Assembly (NCBI RefSeq): GCF_011762005.1
Contig: NZ_JAASQU010000003.1
Span: forward strand, 186,001-250,000
Length of the DNA: 64,000 nt
Source: Qipengyuania flava
GTDB taxonomy: Bacteria > Pseudomonadota > Alphaproteobacteria > Sphingomonadales > Sphingomonadaceae
Direction: 5' to 3'
Positions 1 through 9,646 of this stretch are shown piece after piece; the stretch's first letter is position 1; each line of letters opens with the position of its first letter. Position numbers and translations under genes: made by a program. The notes under the pieces were generated by a model. That model saw only the letters and a list, made by a program, of their open reading frames with translations. It searched no databases and was not told where the DNA came from.

Positions 1-231
1 TCCTCCGAGGGCGGGTCCACGCTATCGCTGATGGCGCGCGGCGCGGTGGCTTCGGCACTCAGCCAGGCAATCGATTCGGTGATTTTCATCACGCTGGCAT
101 TCTACGGCCAGTTCGAAATCACCAACCTCCTGATCGGCCAGGTGCTTGCCAAGGTCGCGCTCAGCATCGTGCTGGTACCGTTCCTGATCACCGGGGGCGT
201 CGTCTTCGCGCGCTGGCTCGACCGCCGCTAG
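1..231 (+). CDS. Queuosine precursor transporter (VUT family), C-terminal part
   Basis: The reading frame is open from the first base and ends in TAG at 229-231, so the gene starts upstream; 76 residues are visible. The segment SQAIDSVIFITLAFYG followed by a second hydrophobic stretch and a short basic tail is typical of the C terminus of VUT/YhhQ membrane proteins, which import queuine or preQ precursors for tRNA modification. Two membrane segments are visible, about residues 20-40 and 48-70. It converges on the DUF421 gene with a 4-base overlap. The family call is fairly firm from this motif; the substrate is inferred from the family. Confidence 0.75.
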   Translation, partial: SSEGGSTLSLMARGAVASALSQAIDSVIFITLAFYGQFEITNLLIGQVLAKVALSIVLVPFLITGGVVFARWLDRR

Positions 232-758
232 ACGCGCTTCACATTCTCGATGAGAGTCTCGTCGAGATGGTCGCCGTGCAGCACTGACACGTCGCCTGTG
301 GTTTCGAGCACTACGGCGCGAACCTGCCCGTAATCGAGCACATTGGCCTCGCGCAGCTTGGCGATCAGATCGCTCTTGGCGACGCGCGTGTTCTTCAGAG
401 CAGCGTCACAGAATTCGCCGTTGCGCATCAGGAAGACCGGATCGTTCTGCATCGCATCCTCAGCCCTGTCGGACGATTTGCGGATCCGCGCGGCTAGGAA
501 CTGAACGAGGAACAGCCCCGCCATGGCCACCATGGCCTGTGCAAAGGCTTTCCAGTCGCTCGCCTGCGCCGCACCCGCGACGAGGCTGCCGAGCGCGACG
601 GTCATGACGAAGTCAAAATTGGTCATCTTGGACAGCGAGCGCAGCCCATTGATCCGCACCAAGACCACCACCCACAGTATGGCGGCGGCCGCCAGAAGTA
701 TGCCGCGCGCAGCGATATCGAGCCAAGTGGTATCGAAGATCATGCTGCCCCAACGCAT
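228..758 (-). CDS. DUF421 (YetF-type) membrane protein
   Basis: A 176-residue protein. An N-terminal hydrophobic region carries the conserved DUF421 signature (RSLSKMTNFDFVMTVALGS, about residues 36-54), followed by further hydrophobic segments and a soluble C-terminal alpha/beta domain ending at residue 176. Members are bacterial inner-membrane proteins with no settled biochemical role. Two in-frame ATGs are possible: 758 is used here, while 743 gives 171 residues and also fits the family. The gene lies just downstream of, and on the same strand as, the S-formylglutathione hydrolase gene (29-base gap), so it may be read from the same transcript. Function unknown. Confidence 0.75.
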   Translation of the reverse strand: MRWGSMIFDTTWLDIAARGILLAAAAILWVVVLVRINGLRSLSKMTNFDFVMTVALGSLVAGAAQASDWKAFAQAMVAMAGLFLVQFLAARIRKSSDRAEDAMQNDPVFLMRNGEFCDAALKNTRVAKSDLIAKLREANVLDYGQVRAVVLETTGDVSVLHGDHLDETLIENVKRV

Positions 759-787
759 GGCTGGCGCAAAACTATCCCGCCAAGCGT

Positions 788-1633
788 TCAGCCTTGCAGA
801 TGGCGCGCGTGCCAGCCGACATGCTCGGCCATGAAACTCGAGATGAAGTAATAGGAATGGTCGTAGCCGGTCTGCATGCGGATGTCCGCCGGAATGTCGG
901 CGGATTTGCAGGCATCGACCAGCAGATCGATCTTGAGCTGTTCCTCGAGGAAATTGTCCGCCGTGCCCTGGTCGACCAGCAGGTTCGCATGGCGCGCACC
1001 GTCTTCGATCAGCGCGCAGGCATCGTACTCGCGCCAGGTGCCGCGAGCATCGCCCAGATAGCCACCCAGCGCCTTGTCGCCCCATGGGCAGTTCAGCGGG
1101 CTGACGATCGGCGAAAAGGCGCTGATCGAACGGAAACGGTCGGAATTGCGCAGGCCGATCGTCAGCGCGCCGTGGCCGCCCATCGAATGGCCGCTGATCG
1201 CCTGCCGCTGCATGTCGGCGGGAAAATGCTCGGCCAGCAGCGCGGGCAGTTCCTGCTCGATATAGCTGCGCATCCGGAAATGCCGCGCCCAGGGTGCCTG
1301 CGTCGCATCGACATAGAAGCCCGCGCCCTGCCCGAAGTCATAGGCCTCGTCGTCGGGCACGCCCTCACCGCGGGGCGAGGTGTCTGGCGCAACGAAGATG
1401 ATCCCGTGCTCGGCGCAGGCGGCGCGGAATTCGCCCTTCTCGGTGACATTGGCGTGGGTGCAGGTCAGCCCCGACAGGAACCACAACACCGGCAGCTTCG
1501 CGCCGTCTTCATGTGGCGGGACGAAGACCGAGAAGGTCATCCCGGTCCCGGTACTGGCGGAGGCATGACGGTAGACGCCCTGCACGCCGCCATGGCTGCG
1601 ATTTTCCGATACCGTCTCGATCCCGCCCGCCAT
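788..1633 (-). CDS. fghA: S-formylglutathione hydrolase
   Basis: Cytoplasmic esterase that hydrolyses S-formylglutathione to formate and glutathione, the second step of glutathione-dependent formaldehyde removal. At 281 residues it matches the family. The serine hydrolase motif GHSMGG places the nucleophile at Ser150, and the likely partners are Asp226 (TADNF) and His259 (YDHSYY). The start ATG at 1633 lies 2 bases past the stop of the CoA-transferase B gene, so it is the last enzyme of an operon that begins with the matching dehydrogenase at 3002-4120. Function and pathway are secure from motif and context. Confidence 0.95.
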   Translation of the reverse strand: MAGGIETVSENRSHGGVQGVYRHASASTGTGMTFSVFVPPHEDGAKLPVLWFLSGLTCTHANVTEKGEFRAACAEHGIIFVAPDTSPRGEGVPDDEAYDFGQGAGFYVDATQAPWARHFRMRSYIEQELPALLAEHFPADMQRQAISGHSMGGHGALTIGLRNSDRFRSISAFSPIVSPLNCPWGDKALGGYLGDARGTWREYDACALIEDGARHANLLVDQGTADNFLEEQLKIDLLVDACKSADIPADIRMQTGYDHSYYFISSFMAEHVGWHARHLQG

Positions 1634-1635
1634 GC

Positions 1636-2277
1636 TTAGAGCGCGACTTCGTATTTGGCGGTGGTCTTTGCAGCGATTTCATCGGCGGTAACACCCGGCG
1701 CCAGCTCGACGAGCCGGAAGGGGCTGTCGTGGTCGGGCCGCTGGAACACCGCCAGATTGGTGACGATCATGTCGACGACATTCTGCCCGGTCAGCGGAAG
1801 CGTGCATTCGGGAATGAACTTGGGGCTGCCGTCCTTGGCGTTGTGGTCCATCACCACGATGATTTTCTTGACCCCGGCGACGAGGTCCATCGCGCCGCCC
1901 ATGCCCTTGATCATCTTGCCCGGGATCATCCAGTTGGCGATGTCGCCGTTCTGCGCGACTTCCATCGCGCCGAGCACGGTCAGGTCGATATGCCCGCCGC
2001 GGATCATGGCGAAGCTGGCGGCGCTGTCGAAATAGGCGCTGTGCGGCAGTTCGCTGATGGTCTGCTTGCCCGCATTGATCAGGTCCGCATCGACCTCGTC
2101 CGGGTAAGGGAACGGACCGATGCCGAGCATGCCGTTCTCGCTCTGCAACGTGACATGCATGCCTTCGGGAATGTGGTTGGCGACCAGCGTCGGGATACCG
2201 ATGCCGAGATTGACGTAATAGCCGTCCTGCAGCTCCTGCGCGGCGCGGGCAGCCATCTGGTTGCGATCCCATCTCAT
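1636..2277 (-). CDS. scoB: 3-oxoacid CoA-transferase subunit B
   Basis: Beta subunit (213 residues) of a class I CoA-transferase, which moves CoA between acyl-CoA (usually succinyl-CoA) and a free acid such as acetoacetate. The SENG motif at residues 46-49 supplies the catalytic glutamate, Glu47. The N-terminal NLGIGIPT stretch and the glycine-rich GMGGAMDL segment are typical of the subunit. The start ATG at 2277 overlaps the TGA of subunit A by one base (TGATG), which supports both this start and translational coupling. The acid it uses in this organism cannot be told from sequence. Confidence 0.93.
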   Translation of the reverse strand: MRWDRNQMAARAAQELQDGYYVNLGIGIPTLVANHIPEGMHVTLQSENGMLGIGPFPYPDEVDADLINAGKQTISELPHSAYFDSAASFAMIRGGHIDLTVLGAMEVAQNGDIANWMIPGKMIKGMGGAMDLVAGVKKIIVVMDHNAKDGSPKFIPECTLPLTGQNVVDMIVTNLAVFQRPDHDSPFRLVELAPGVTADEIAAKTTAKYEVAL

Positions 2278-3001
2278 CAGGCGCTCTCCCTTTCGCGGGT
2301 GGTCTCGAATTCGATCTTCTTGTCGTAGGGGGCGCCCACGATCATGCGCTGCACATAAACGCCCGGCAGGTGGATGCTGTCGGGATCGAGGGTTCCCGCG
2401 GGCACAACTTCCTCGACCTCGACCACACAGACCTTGCCACATGTCGCGGCAGGCAGGTTGAAATTGCGCGCGGTCTTGCGGAACACGAGATTGCCGGTTT
2501 CATCCGCCTTCCACGCCTTGACGATCGCGAGGTCGGCAAAAATGCCGTGTTCGAGGATATAGGTCTCGCTCACGCCGTCGCGATTGACGAAGTCCTTGTG
2601 CTCCTTCCCCTCGGCCACCTGCGTGCCGACACCGGTCTTGGTGTAGAACCCGGGGATGCCCGCGCCGCCGGCACGCATGCGCTCGGCCAGTGTGCCCTGC
2701 GGACAGAATTCGACCTCGAGCTCGCCCGAGAGAAACTGGCGCTCGAATTCCTTGTTCTCGCCGACATAGGAAGAGATCATCTTTTTCACCTGCTGCGTGC
2801 GCAGCAGCATGCCGATGCCTTCATTGTCGATCCCCGCATTGTTGCTGGCGAAAGTCAGCCCCTTCACCCCGCTGTCGCGGATGGCGGTCAGCAACCGTTC
2901 GGGAATGCCGCAAAGGCCGAAGCCGCCGCTGGCAATGAGCAGATCGTCCTTGAGCAGCCCGTCGAGGGCCGTCGCGGCATCGGGATAAAGTTTTCCTGCC
3001 A

Positions 3002-3002
<1 letters not shown>
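2277..3002 (-). CDS. scoA: 3-oxoacid CoA-transferase subunit A
   Basis: Alpha subunit (241 residues) of the class I CoA-transferase, partner of the B subunit directly downstream. The glycine-rich GGFGLCGIP loop at residues 26-34 and the segment [12 protein letters not shown] are family hallmarks of the CoA-binding subunit. The start ATG at 3002 overlaps the stop of the formaldehyde dehydrogenase gene by one base (TGATG), so three consecutive genes are joined by one-base overlaps. Placing a ketone-body type transferase inside a formaldehyde detoxification operon is unexpected but clear in the sequence. An acetate- or acetoacetate-type transferase are both possible. Confidence 0.93.
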
Positions 3003-4120
<1,118 letters not shown>

Positions 4121-4174
4121 GATGCTCCGGACGGTGGGTGCCGGCGCACCGGCCTTCGGGGCGAAAATCTGGGG

Positions 4175-4251
<77 letters not shown>

Positions 4252-4313
4252 ACCACGGCGTGCCACCTAGGGGCGCTCTTGCGGGCGGTCAAGCGGGGGA
4301 TGCGGCAATCGTG

Positions 4314-4838
4314 TCAGCTTTGTCGTCCATGCCGTGCGGCAAGTTGCCGCAGCGTCCGCCCGGTCACCGGGTCGCGCCAGTGCGGGGCGATTTGCGCGGC
4401 GGGCCGGAGGACGAAGTCCCGATCGCGAAAAAGCGGATGCGGAATAGTCAGGCACGGCTCGTGCCACGCGCCCCCGCTCCACAGCACGATGTCGAGATCG
4501 AGCGTGCGCGAGCGCCATCGCTGGCCGCGGCGGCGGCGTCCGAAGGCCGTTTCTATCCGCTGCAGGTCCAGCAACGCCGCGTGCGGATCGCGATCGCCGG
4601 CGATCAGCACGGCGCCATTGGCATAGCGGCGCAGCGACGGCCCGATCGGTGCGCTGGCGACCGGACGCGCGAATGCGACCACGCGCCAGCCACTTTCGCT
4701 CAGCGCAGCCACCGCCGCGTCCAGAACCGCACGCGGGCCGCCGATGCCGGGCAGCCTCCGGTTGGAGCCGAGCGCCACCAGATAGCGATGCTCGTGCCCC
4801 AGTCCGGGCTCGCTTCCCGACCCGCGCGCCGCGCGCAT
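4314..4838 (-). CDS. folK: 2-amino-4-hydroxy-6-hydroxymethyldihydropteridine diphosphokinase
   Basis: HPPK transfers pyrophosphate from ATP to 6-hydroxymethyl-dihydropterin in folate synthesis. The 174-residue protein carries ALGSN at residues 22-26, which opens the HPPK fold, and RTLDLDIVLW, which contains the conserved magnesium-binding aspartates. The start ATG at 4838 lies 7 bases past the stop of the amidase gene upstream; the first 15 residues are less conserved in appearance, so a later start cannot be excluded. The family is secure from the two motifs. Confidence 0.92.
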   Translation of the reverse strand: MRAARGSGSEPGLGHEHRYLVALGSNRRLPGIGGPRAVLDAAVAALSESGWRVVAFARPVASAPIGPSLRRYANGAVLIAGDRDPHAALLDLQRIETAFGRRRRGQRWRSRTLDLDIVLWSGGAWHEPCLTIPHPLFRDRDFVLRPAAQIAPHWRDPVTGRTLRQLAARHGRQS

Positions 4839-4845
4839 CGCGCGG

Positions 4846-5709
4846 TCAGATGTCTTCGGCAATGCGGCCGTAGAGCTGCGGGCGGCGATCGCGGAAGAAG
4901 CCCATCCCCGCGCGATGCTTTTTCGCCCGTTCGAGGTCGAGCGTCGCCAGCAACACGCCCTGCTGGTCGGCGCCGAACTGGCTGACCAGATCGCCCCATT
5001 CGTCGCTGATGAAGCTGTGGCCGTAGAAGCTTTGCTGGCGGTCGGCGGGCCCTTCGTGCCCGATCCGGTTGGCAGCGCAAACAGGCATGCAATTGGAAAC
5101 GGCATGGCCGATCATCGCGCGGCGCCACATGCGGCTGGTGTCGAGATCCGCATCATAGGGTTCGGACCCGATGGCGGTGGGATAGAACAGCACTTCGGCG
5201 CCCTTGAGTGCCATCACCCGCGCACATTCGGGATACCACTGGTCCCAGCAGATCCCCACGCCGATGCGCGTGCCGAACACGTCCCATACCTTGAACCCGT
5301 CATTGCCAGGGCGGAAATAGTACTTTTCCTCGTAACCCGGCCCGTCGGGGATATGGCTCTTGCGATAGGTCCCCATGATTTCGCCGTCGGGTCCGACCAT
5401 GGCCAGCGTGTTGTAATAGTGGTGGCCGTCGCGTTCGAAGAAACTCGTCGGGATCGCCACTTCGAGCTTCGCCGCGAGCTTCTGCATTGCCTGCACGCTC
5501 GGGCTCTCGAGCGTGGGATACGCGAGGTCGAACAAAGCCTCTTCTTCCTCGCGACAGAAATATTCGCCCGCAAATAGCTCCGGCGGCAAGATGACCTGCG
5601 CGCCCTTGCCAGCAGCGTCCTCCACCAGCGCGGAGACGGCAGCGATGTTATCGGCCGGCTCGGGACGGGCGAGCGGCAATTGCAGGACGGCGACGGTCAG
5701 TTCTCTCAT
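4846..5709 (-). CDS. aguB: N-carbamoylputrescine amidase (nitrilase family)
   Basis: Hydrolyses N-carbamoylputrescine to putrescine, CO2 and ammonia in the agmatine route to polyamines. It is a 287-residue carbon-nitrogen hydrolase. The catalytic triad is visible as Glu44 (PPELFAGEYF), Lys117 (YRKSHIPDG) and Cys154 (GICWDQWYPE). The longer open frame has an upstream ATG at 5745, but MRELTVAVLQ at 5709 matches the usual N terminus of the family. No agmatine deiminase is adjacent. Family and triad are certain; substrate assignment is by overall resemblance. Confidence 0.9.
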   Translation of the reverse strand: MRELTVAVLQLPLARPEPADNIAAVSALVEDAAGKGAQVILPPELFAGEYFCREEEEALFDLAYPTLESPSVQAMQKLAAKLEVAIPTSFFERDGHHYYNTLAMVGPDGEIMGTYRKSHIPDGPGYEEKYYFRPGNDGFKVWDVFGTRIGVGICWDQWYPECARVMALKGAEVLFYPTAIGSEPYDADLDTSRMWRRAMIGHAVSNCMPVCAANRIGHEGPADRQQSFYGHSFISDEWGDLVSQFGADQQGVLLATLDLERAKKHRAGMGFFRDRRPQLYGRIAEDI

Positions 5710-5748
5710 ACGCGCGGAGATAGGTAACCGCCGCCGCCCGGGCAATGC

Positions 5749-6573
5749 TTACTGCGCCTTGCGGAACAGCAGCGTCATGCGGTCGCTTTCACCGATCGCC
5801 TCGTATTTCGCACGATCCTTGTCGCCGTAACGCAGCACCGGCGGCAGCGTCCACACCCCGCCTTCCCAGTTCGCCGGGTCGTTCGGGTTGGCGTTGATTT
5901 CGCTTTCCCCGGCCAGTTCGAAACCGTTGGCGGCAAAGATAGCGACGACATCCTGCTTGCGCATGTAGCCGCGCTGGCGCGCGCCGTAATCGTCGTAGCT
6001 CGCTCCTTCGGGTGCGCGGTGCTGGACCACGCCGACCATGCCGTCATCCTTCAGCATGACCCGCGCTGCCTTGAGCACGTCGTCGGCCGCATTGCCGATG
6101 TTGAGCCCGTGCATCGAGCGGAAGATCAGCACGCGATCGACCGTCCCGGCTAGTTCCTCGGGCATTTCGTCGATCTCGAAAGCGGTTACCGTATCGGCCT
6201 CGACACCGGTCATCGCCGCCACATCCGCCTTGAAACGTTCGGTCCAGCCCTTCGCCCGCACTTCCTGGGCGCGGTTCTGGTAGGTGCGTCCGTCGCTGTC
6301 CTGATCGAAGGCGATATATTTGCCCGAACCCTGCAGATAGGGCGCGAGGACCCGGGTGTACCAGCCGCCACCCGGGCCGTATTCGGCCACGGTCATAGCG
6401 GGCGTGACTTGAAAGAACTCGAGCGTTTCTGCGGGGTTGCGGTATTGATCGCGCGCACGGTCATCGTCGCGCAGATCGGCCGCCAGAACGCCGGCGAGAT
6501 CGCCCGCATGATGGTCGGCGGCAAGCGGGGTCGCAATGAAGGCGGCAACGGCGGCAGTCAGCATCAGGCGCAT
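5749..6573 (-). CDS. Exported class I SAM-methyltransferase-like protein (COG4798 type)
   Basis: A 274-residue protein with a cleavable signal (residues 1-19, ending near LAADHH) before a Rossmann-like methyltransferase domain: VAEYGPGGGWYTRVLAPYL is motif I, and IFRSMHGLN sits where motif IV is expected. The start ATG at 6573 has a good GGGAGA ribosome binding site. The paradox of a SAM-dependent fold with an export signal is known for this group, whose substrate has not been defined as far as I know. It is transcribed away from msrA, with a 106-base region between the two starts. Domain recognition is fair; the reaction is unknown. Confidence 0.75.
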   Translation of the reverse strand: MRLMLTAAVAAFIATPLAADHHAGDLAGVLAADLRDDDRARDQYRNPAETLEFFQVTPAMTVAEYGPGGGWYTRVLAPYLQGSGKYIAFDQDSDGRTYQNRAQEVRAKGWTERFKADVAAMTGVEADTVTAFEIDEMPEELAGTVDRVLIFRSMHGLNIGNAADDVLKAARVMLKDDGMVGVVQHRAPEGASYDDYGARQRGYMRKQDVVAIFAANGFELAGESEINANPNDPANWEGGVWTLPPVLRYGDKDRAKYEAIGESDRMTLLFRKAQ

Positions 6574-6679
6574 GGCAAAAGATCTCCCTGGAATTGATGG
6601 TGCATGTTCTGGACGTGCCGCAGGTGGATGACAAGGCGAAGACCGCTTCCTATCTGCTGCGCACAAGGAGATTGACGAG

Positions 6680-7216
6680 ATGGCTCAACAACAAGCGATC
6701 GTTGCCGGTGGATGCTTCTGGTGCACCGAGGCGGTGATGAAGGACGTGATCGGTGTCAGCGAAGTCGAAAGCGGCTATATCGGCGGCGACAAGCCCGATC
6801 CGACCTACAAGGAGGTCTGCACCGGCAACACCGGCCATGCCGAAGGCGTCCGCGTGACCTTCGACGACGCGCAGATATCGCTCGAGCAGCTGTTCGACGT
6901 GTTCATGGGAACGCATGATCCGACCCAGCTCAACCGTCAGGGCAACGATGTCGGCACGCAATACCGCAGCGCCATCTTCCCGCTCGAAGGACAGGAAGAA
7001 GAAGCGCGCGCCGCGATTGCCCGGTGGAATGCCGAGCATCCCGGCCAGGAAGCCGTGACCACGATCGAAACCGGGACCTGGTACCCGGCCGAGGACTACC
7101 ATCAGGAATATTGGGAAGGCGAAGGCCAGCGCAATCCCTACTGCCAGGCGGTAATCCCGCCGAAGCTGATGAAACTGCGCAGGAGTTTCCAGAAGTATCT
7201 CAAGGCCGATGCCTGA
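6680..7216 (+). CDS. msrA: Peptide-methionine (S)-S-oxide reductase
   Basis: Repairs the S epimer of methionine sulfoxide in proteins and free methionine. It has 178 residues. The active-site motif GCFWC at 11-15 puts the sulfenic-acid-forming cysteine at Cys12, followed by the typical EVESGYIGG and GHAEGVRV segments. The ribosome binding site AAGGAG precedes the ATG. The end overlaps the next gene by 8 bases. The partner enzyme for the R epimer, msrB, lies at 22974-23390, not alongside. Confidence 0.96.
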   Translation: MAQQQAIVAGGCFWCTEAVMKDVIGVSEVESGYIGGDKPDPTYKEVCTGNTGHAEGVRVTFDDAQISLEQLFDVFMGTHDPTQLNRQGNDVGTQYRSAIFPLEGQEEEARAAIARWNAEHPGQEAVTTIETGTWYPAEDYHQEYWEGEGQRNPYCQAVIPPKLMKLRRSFQKYLKADA

Positions 7217-8165
7217 GGCGGACGGGGCGGTGCAGATTGCGATCGTCGGCGCCGGCATGGCCGGCCTCAGCTGCGCCACGCGGCTGGCCGCTCTCGGCCA
7301 CGAAGTCGCCCTGTTCGACAAGGGCCGCGGCCCCGGCGGGCGCATGGCCACGCGCCGCGTGGAAGCGGACGGCACGATGCTGCGCTTCGATCACGGCGCG
7401 CAATATTTCACCGCGCGCGATCCGCGTTTCGTCGAGCAGGTTGCGCGATGGGAGCGCGAAGGCGTGGTCGCGCGCTGGGACGCGGCGGGCGAGGATGCGT
7501 GGGTCGGCACCCCGGCGATGAATGCGCCGATCAAGGCTATGGCTGGACGGCACGACGTACAGTTCGGAACGCGGATCGAGCAATTGTTGCGCGACGGTGA
7601 CGGTTGGCAGCTGGACGGCGAAGGCGCGCCCGATCGGCGTTTCGATGCGGTGGTGGTCGCGCTCCCTGCGGAACAGGCGGGCCCTCTGCTCGAGCCGCAC
7701 GCAAGCGCAATGGGCAATCTCGCCGATGCGACCAGGTCCGACCCCTGCTGGACAATCATGGCCGGCTTCGAACAGCGCCTGCCATCGGAGCAGGACTCGA
7801 TCCGCCATCACGGCGCGATCGGCTGGGCGGCACGCAACAATGCCAAGCCCGGTCGCGGGTCCGCAGAGTGCTGGGTAGTCCAGGCCTCGCCCGACTGGTC
7901 GCGCGCGCATCTCGAAGACGAAGCAACGGCGGTCGAGACAGCTTTGCTCGATCAGCTGGCTGACGCCATCGGTGCTCCGCTTCCGCCCCGGCTAGCGATC
8001 ACCGCGCATCGCTGGCGCTTCGCCCGATCGGGCTCGGCTGGCGAAGAGGCTCCGTGGGACGCGCAGCAGCGCATCGGCGTGTGCGGCGATTGGCTGATCG
8101 GGCCGCGTGTCGAAGCAGCCTATCTGTCGGGCCTAATACTGGCTGAAACCGTCGGCGGTCGATAA
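7209..8165 (+). CDS. FAD-dependent amine-oxidase-fold oxidoreductase (renalase-like)
   Basis: A 318-residue flavoprotein. The dinucleotide-binding motif VGAGMAG is at residues 13-19, [12 protein letters not shown] follows around residues 39-50 as in renalase-like and amine oxidase-like proteins, and the second half ends in [16 protein letters not shown], the usual C-terminal FAD contact. Its ATG lies inside the last codons of msrA (8-base overlap), so the two are co-translated and this may be a redox partner or simply a passenger. The physiological substrate is unknown; renalase oxidises isomeric dihydronicotinamides, which is one possible activity. Confidence 0.82.
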   Translation: MPEADGAVQIAIVGAGMAGLSCATRLAALGHEVALFDKGRGPGGRMATRRVEADGTMLRFDHGAQYFTARDPRFVEQVARWEREGVVARWDAAGEDAWVGTPAMNAPIKAMAGRHDVQFGTRIEQLLRDGDGWQLDGEGAPDRRFDAVVVALPAEQAGPLLEPHASAMGNLADATRSDPCWTIMAGFEQRLPSEQDSIRHHGAIGWAARNNAKPGRGSAECWVVQASPDWSRAHLEDEATAVETALLDQLADAIGAPLPPRLAITAHRWRFARSGSAGEEAPWDAQQRIGVCGDWLIGPRVEAAYLSGLILAETVGGR

Positions 8166-8260
8166 CGGGCAGCGGTTCGCCGAAGCGGCGGGCGGCTCGC
8201 ATTGCGGTGTGTAGAAAGGGCACCTACGCCCTGATTCTACCGTGATTGCCGGAGCTTAGC

Positions 8261-9646
8261 GTGCCACCCTTCACTCGATATCTCGCCGCCTGTGCCTTCC
8301 TCACCTTGGGTTCGGCCCATCCGGGGAACGCAGAAGAGCCTGTAGAGCAGCCGGATTTCATGGCCTGCGCCGATGCACAAGCGCACCAAGCTCTTCGTGG
8401 CACGCAATGCGCACAACTGGCCGTGCCACTCGATCATGACGCGGTTGAAACGGACACCATTGACCTCTTCGTCCGCAAGTTTCCGGCGCATGGAGCCCCG
8501 CGTGGCGAATTGTGGCTGATTGCCGGTGGTCCGGGGGAATCAGGCGCGTCCTTCTACCCTTTCGTCGACACGCTCCGCGCGGCGGCACCCGGTTACGACC
8601 TGATCGTTCCCGATCACCGCGGGACCGGCCTGTCCACGCGTCTGTGCCCCGAGGAAGAAAGCAATGGCAGCCCCGGTGGTATGGCGCTTGAAGGTGCAGA
8701 GTGGGGCAGTTGCATCGGCGCGATGCATGGCGATCCCCAGCGTACGCACTCCTTCTCGATCGGTAATGCGGCGCGGGATCTCGGCCTGCTGATGGACCGG
8801 CTCGGTGGAGACGGTCGCCGTTATCTCTATGGCGTATCCTACGGGACCCAGCTGGTACTGCGAGTGCTCACCACCGCCCCGCCTGCACGTCTGGATGGTG
8901 TAATCCTCGATTCGCTTGTCCCTGCCGACGACGACGTCCGCCACGACCTGAGTCGGCGTTCGCAAATCACCGACAGGATAGGTCGACAAGTGCTACGCGA
9001 TTGCGACGCGCAGCCCGATTGCAGTCGCTATTTCAACCAACCGCTCGAACAGGAAGTGGCGGAGTTGCTCGCCGATGCCGAGCTTGCGAAACCGCTCGGC
9101 CCCAACCCGAAATACACGCTCGCTGCCTTACTCGATTTCCCGCGTACCCGGGCCATGCTGCCCTTCGTCATTGCAGGACTTCGGCGCGGCGATACCGCAT
9201 GGCTCGACCATGCAAGGGCCGAACTGGGGAACATCCAGCAAAGCTTCAGCGCATTCCCGCAGTTCGGTTCCTCCATCCCGCTGGTGAGCCTGATCAGCCG
9301 CTCGGAAAACAATCGCCGCCCCGCGCAGACTGCGGAAGCGATCGATGCCGAAGAAGCCGGCCTGCTGTTTGCCAGCCCGCTCCCCCGCCACCTCCTGCCG
9401 GGCGGGTTCCCGACCTATGCCGAGCCGGACGATCTGGGCCGGATGCCCGAAAAGCTGCCGCCGACGCTGGTCTTGCATGGCAAGCGGGATCCCAAGACGG
9501 CATTCGCCGGGGCCGAGGCCTATGTTGCCCGCCTGCAGAAATCGGGCGACGTCACGCTGGCCGCAAGCGAGAACGCGCCGCACTATTTGCTGATGACCGA
9601 CCCCGATTTCGTCAGCCAGGAATTGACGGCCTTCCTCGGCGAATAA
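8261..9646 (+). CDS. Exported alpha/beta hydrolase with TAP-like C-terminal domain
   Basis: A 461-residue secreted hydrolase. Residues 1-25 form a signal peptide. The oxyanion loop GGPGESG is at about 89-95, the nucleophile elbow GVSYG places Ser193, and the C-terminal half (PPTLVLHGKRDPKT then APHYLL) carries the likely Asp and His. This layout is that of the tripeptidyl-aminopeptidase-like hydrolases. GTG at 8261 with GGAG 6 bases upstream is preferred over an in-frame TTG at 8246, because it starts the signal peptide cleanly. It converges on the RsmB-type gene with no gap. Peptidase or esterase activity cannot be told apart. Confidence 0.85.
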   Translation: MPPFTRYLAACAFLTLGSAHPGNAEEPVEQPDFMACADAQAHQALRGTQCAQLAVPLDHDAVETDTIDLFVRKFPAHGAPRGELWLIAGGPGESGASFYPFVDTLRAAAPGYDLIVPDHRGTGLSTRLCPEEESNGSPGGMALEGAEWGSCIGAMHGDPQRTHSFSIGNAARDLGLLMDRLGGDGRRYLYGVSYGTQLVLRVLTTAPPARLDGVILDSLVPADDDVRHDLSRRSQITDRIGRQVLRDCDAQPDCSRYFNQPLEQEVAELLADAELAKPLGPNPKYTLAALLDFPRTRAMLPFVIAGLRRGDTAWLDHARAELGNIQQSFSAFPQFGSSIPLVSLISRSENNRRPAQTAEAIDAEEAGLLFASPLPRHLLPGGFPTYAEPDDLGRMPEKLPPTLVLHGKRDPKTAFAGAEAYVARLQKSGDVTLAASENAPHYLLMTDPDFVSQELTAFLGE

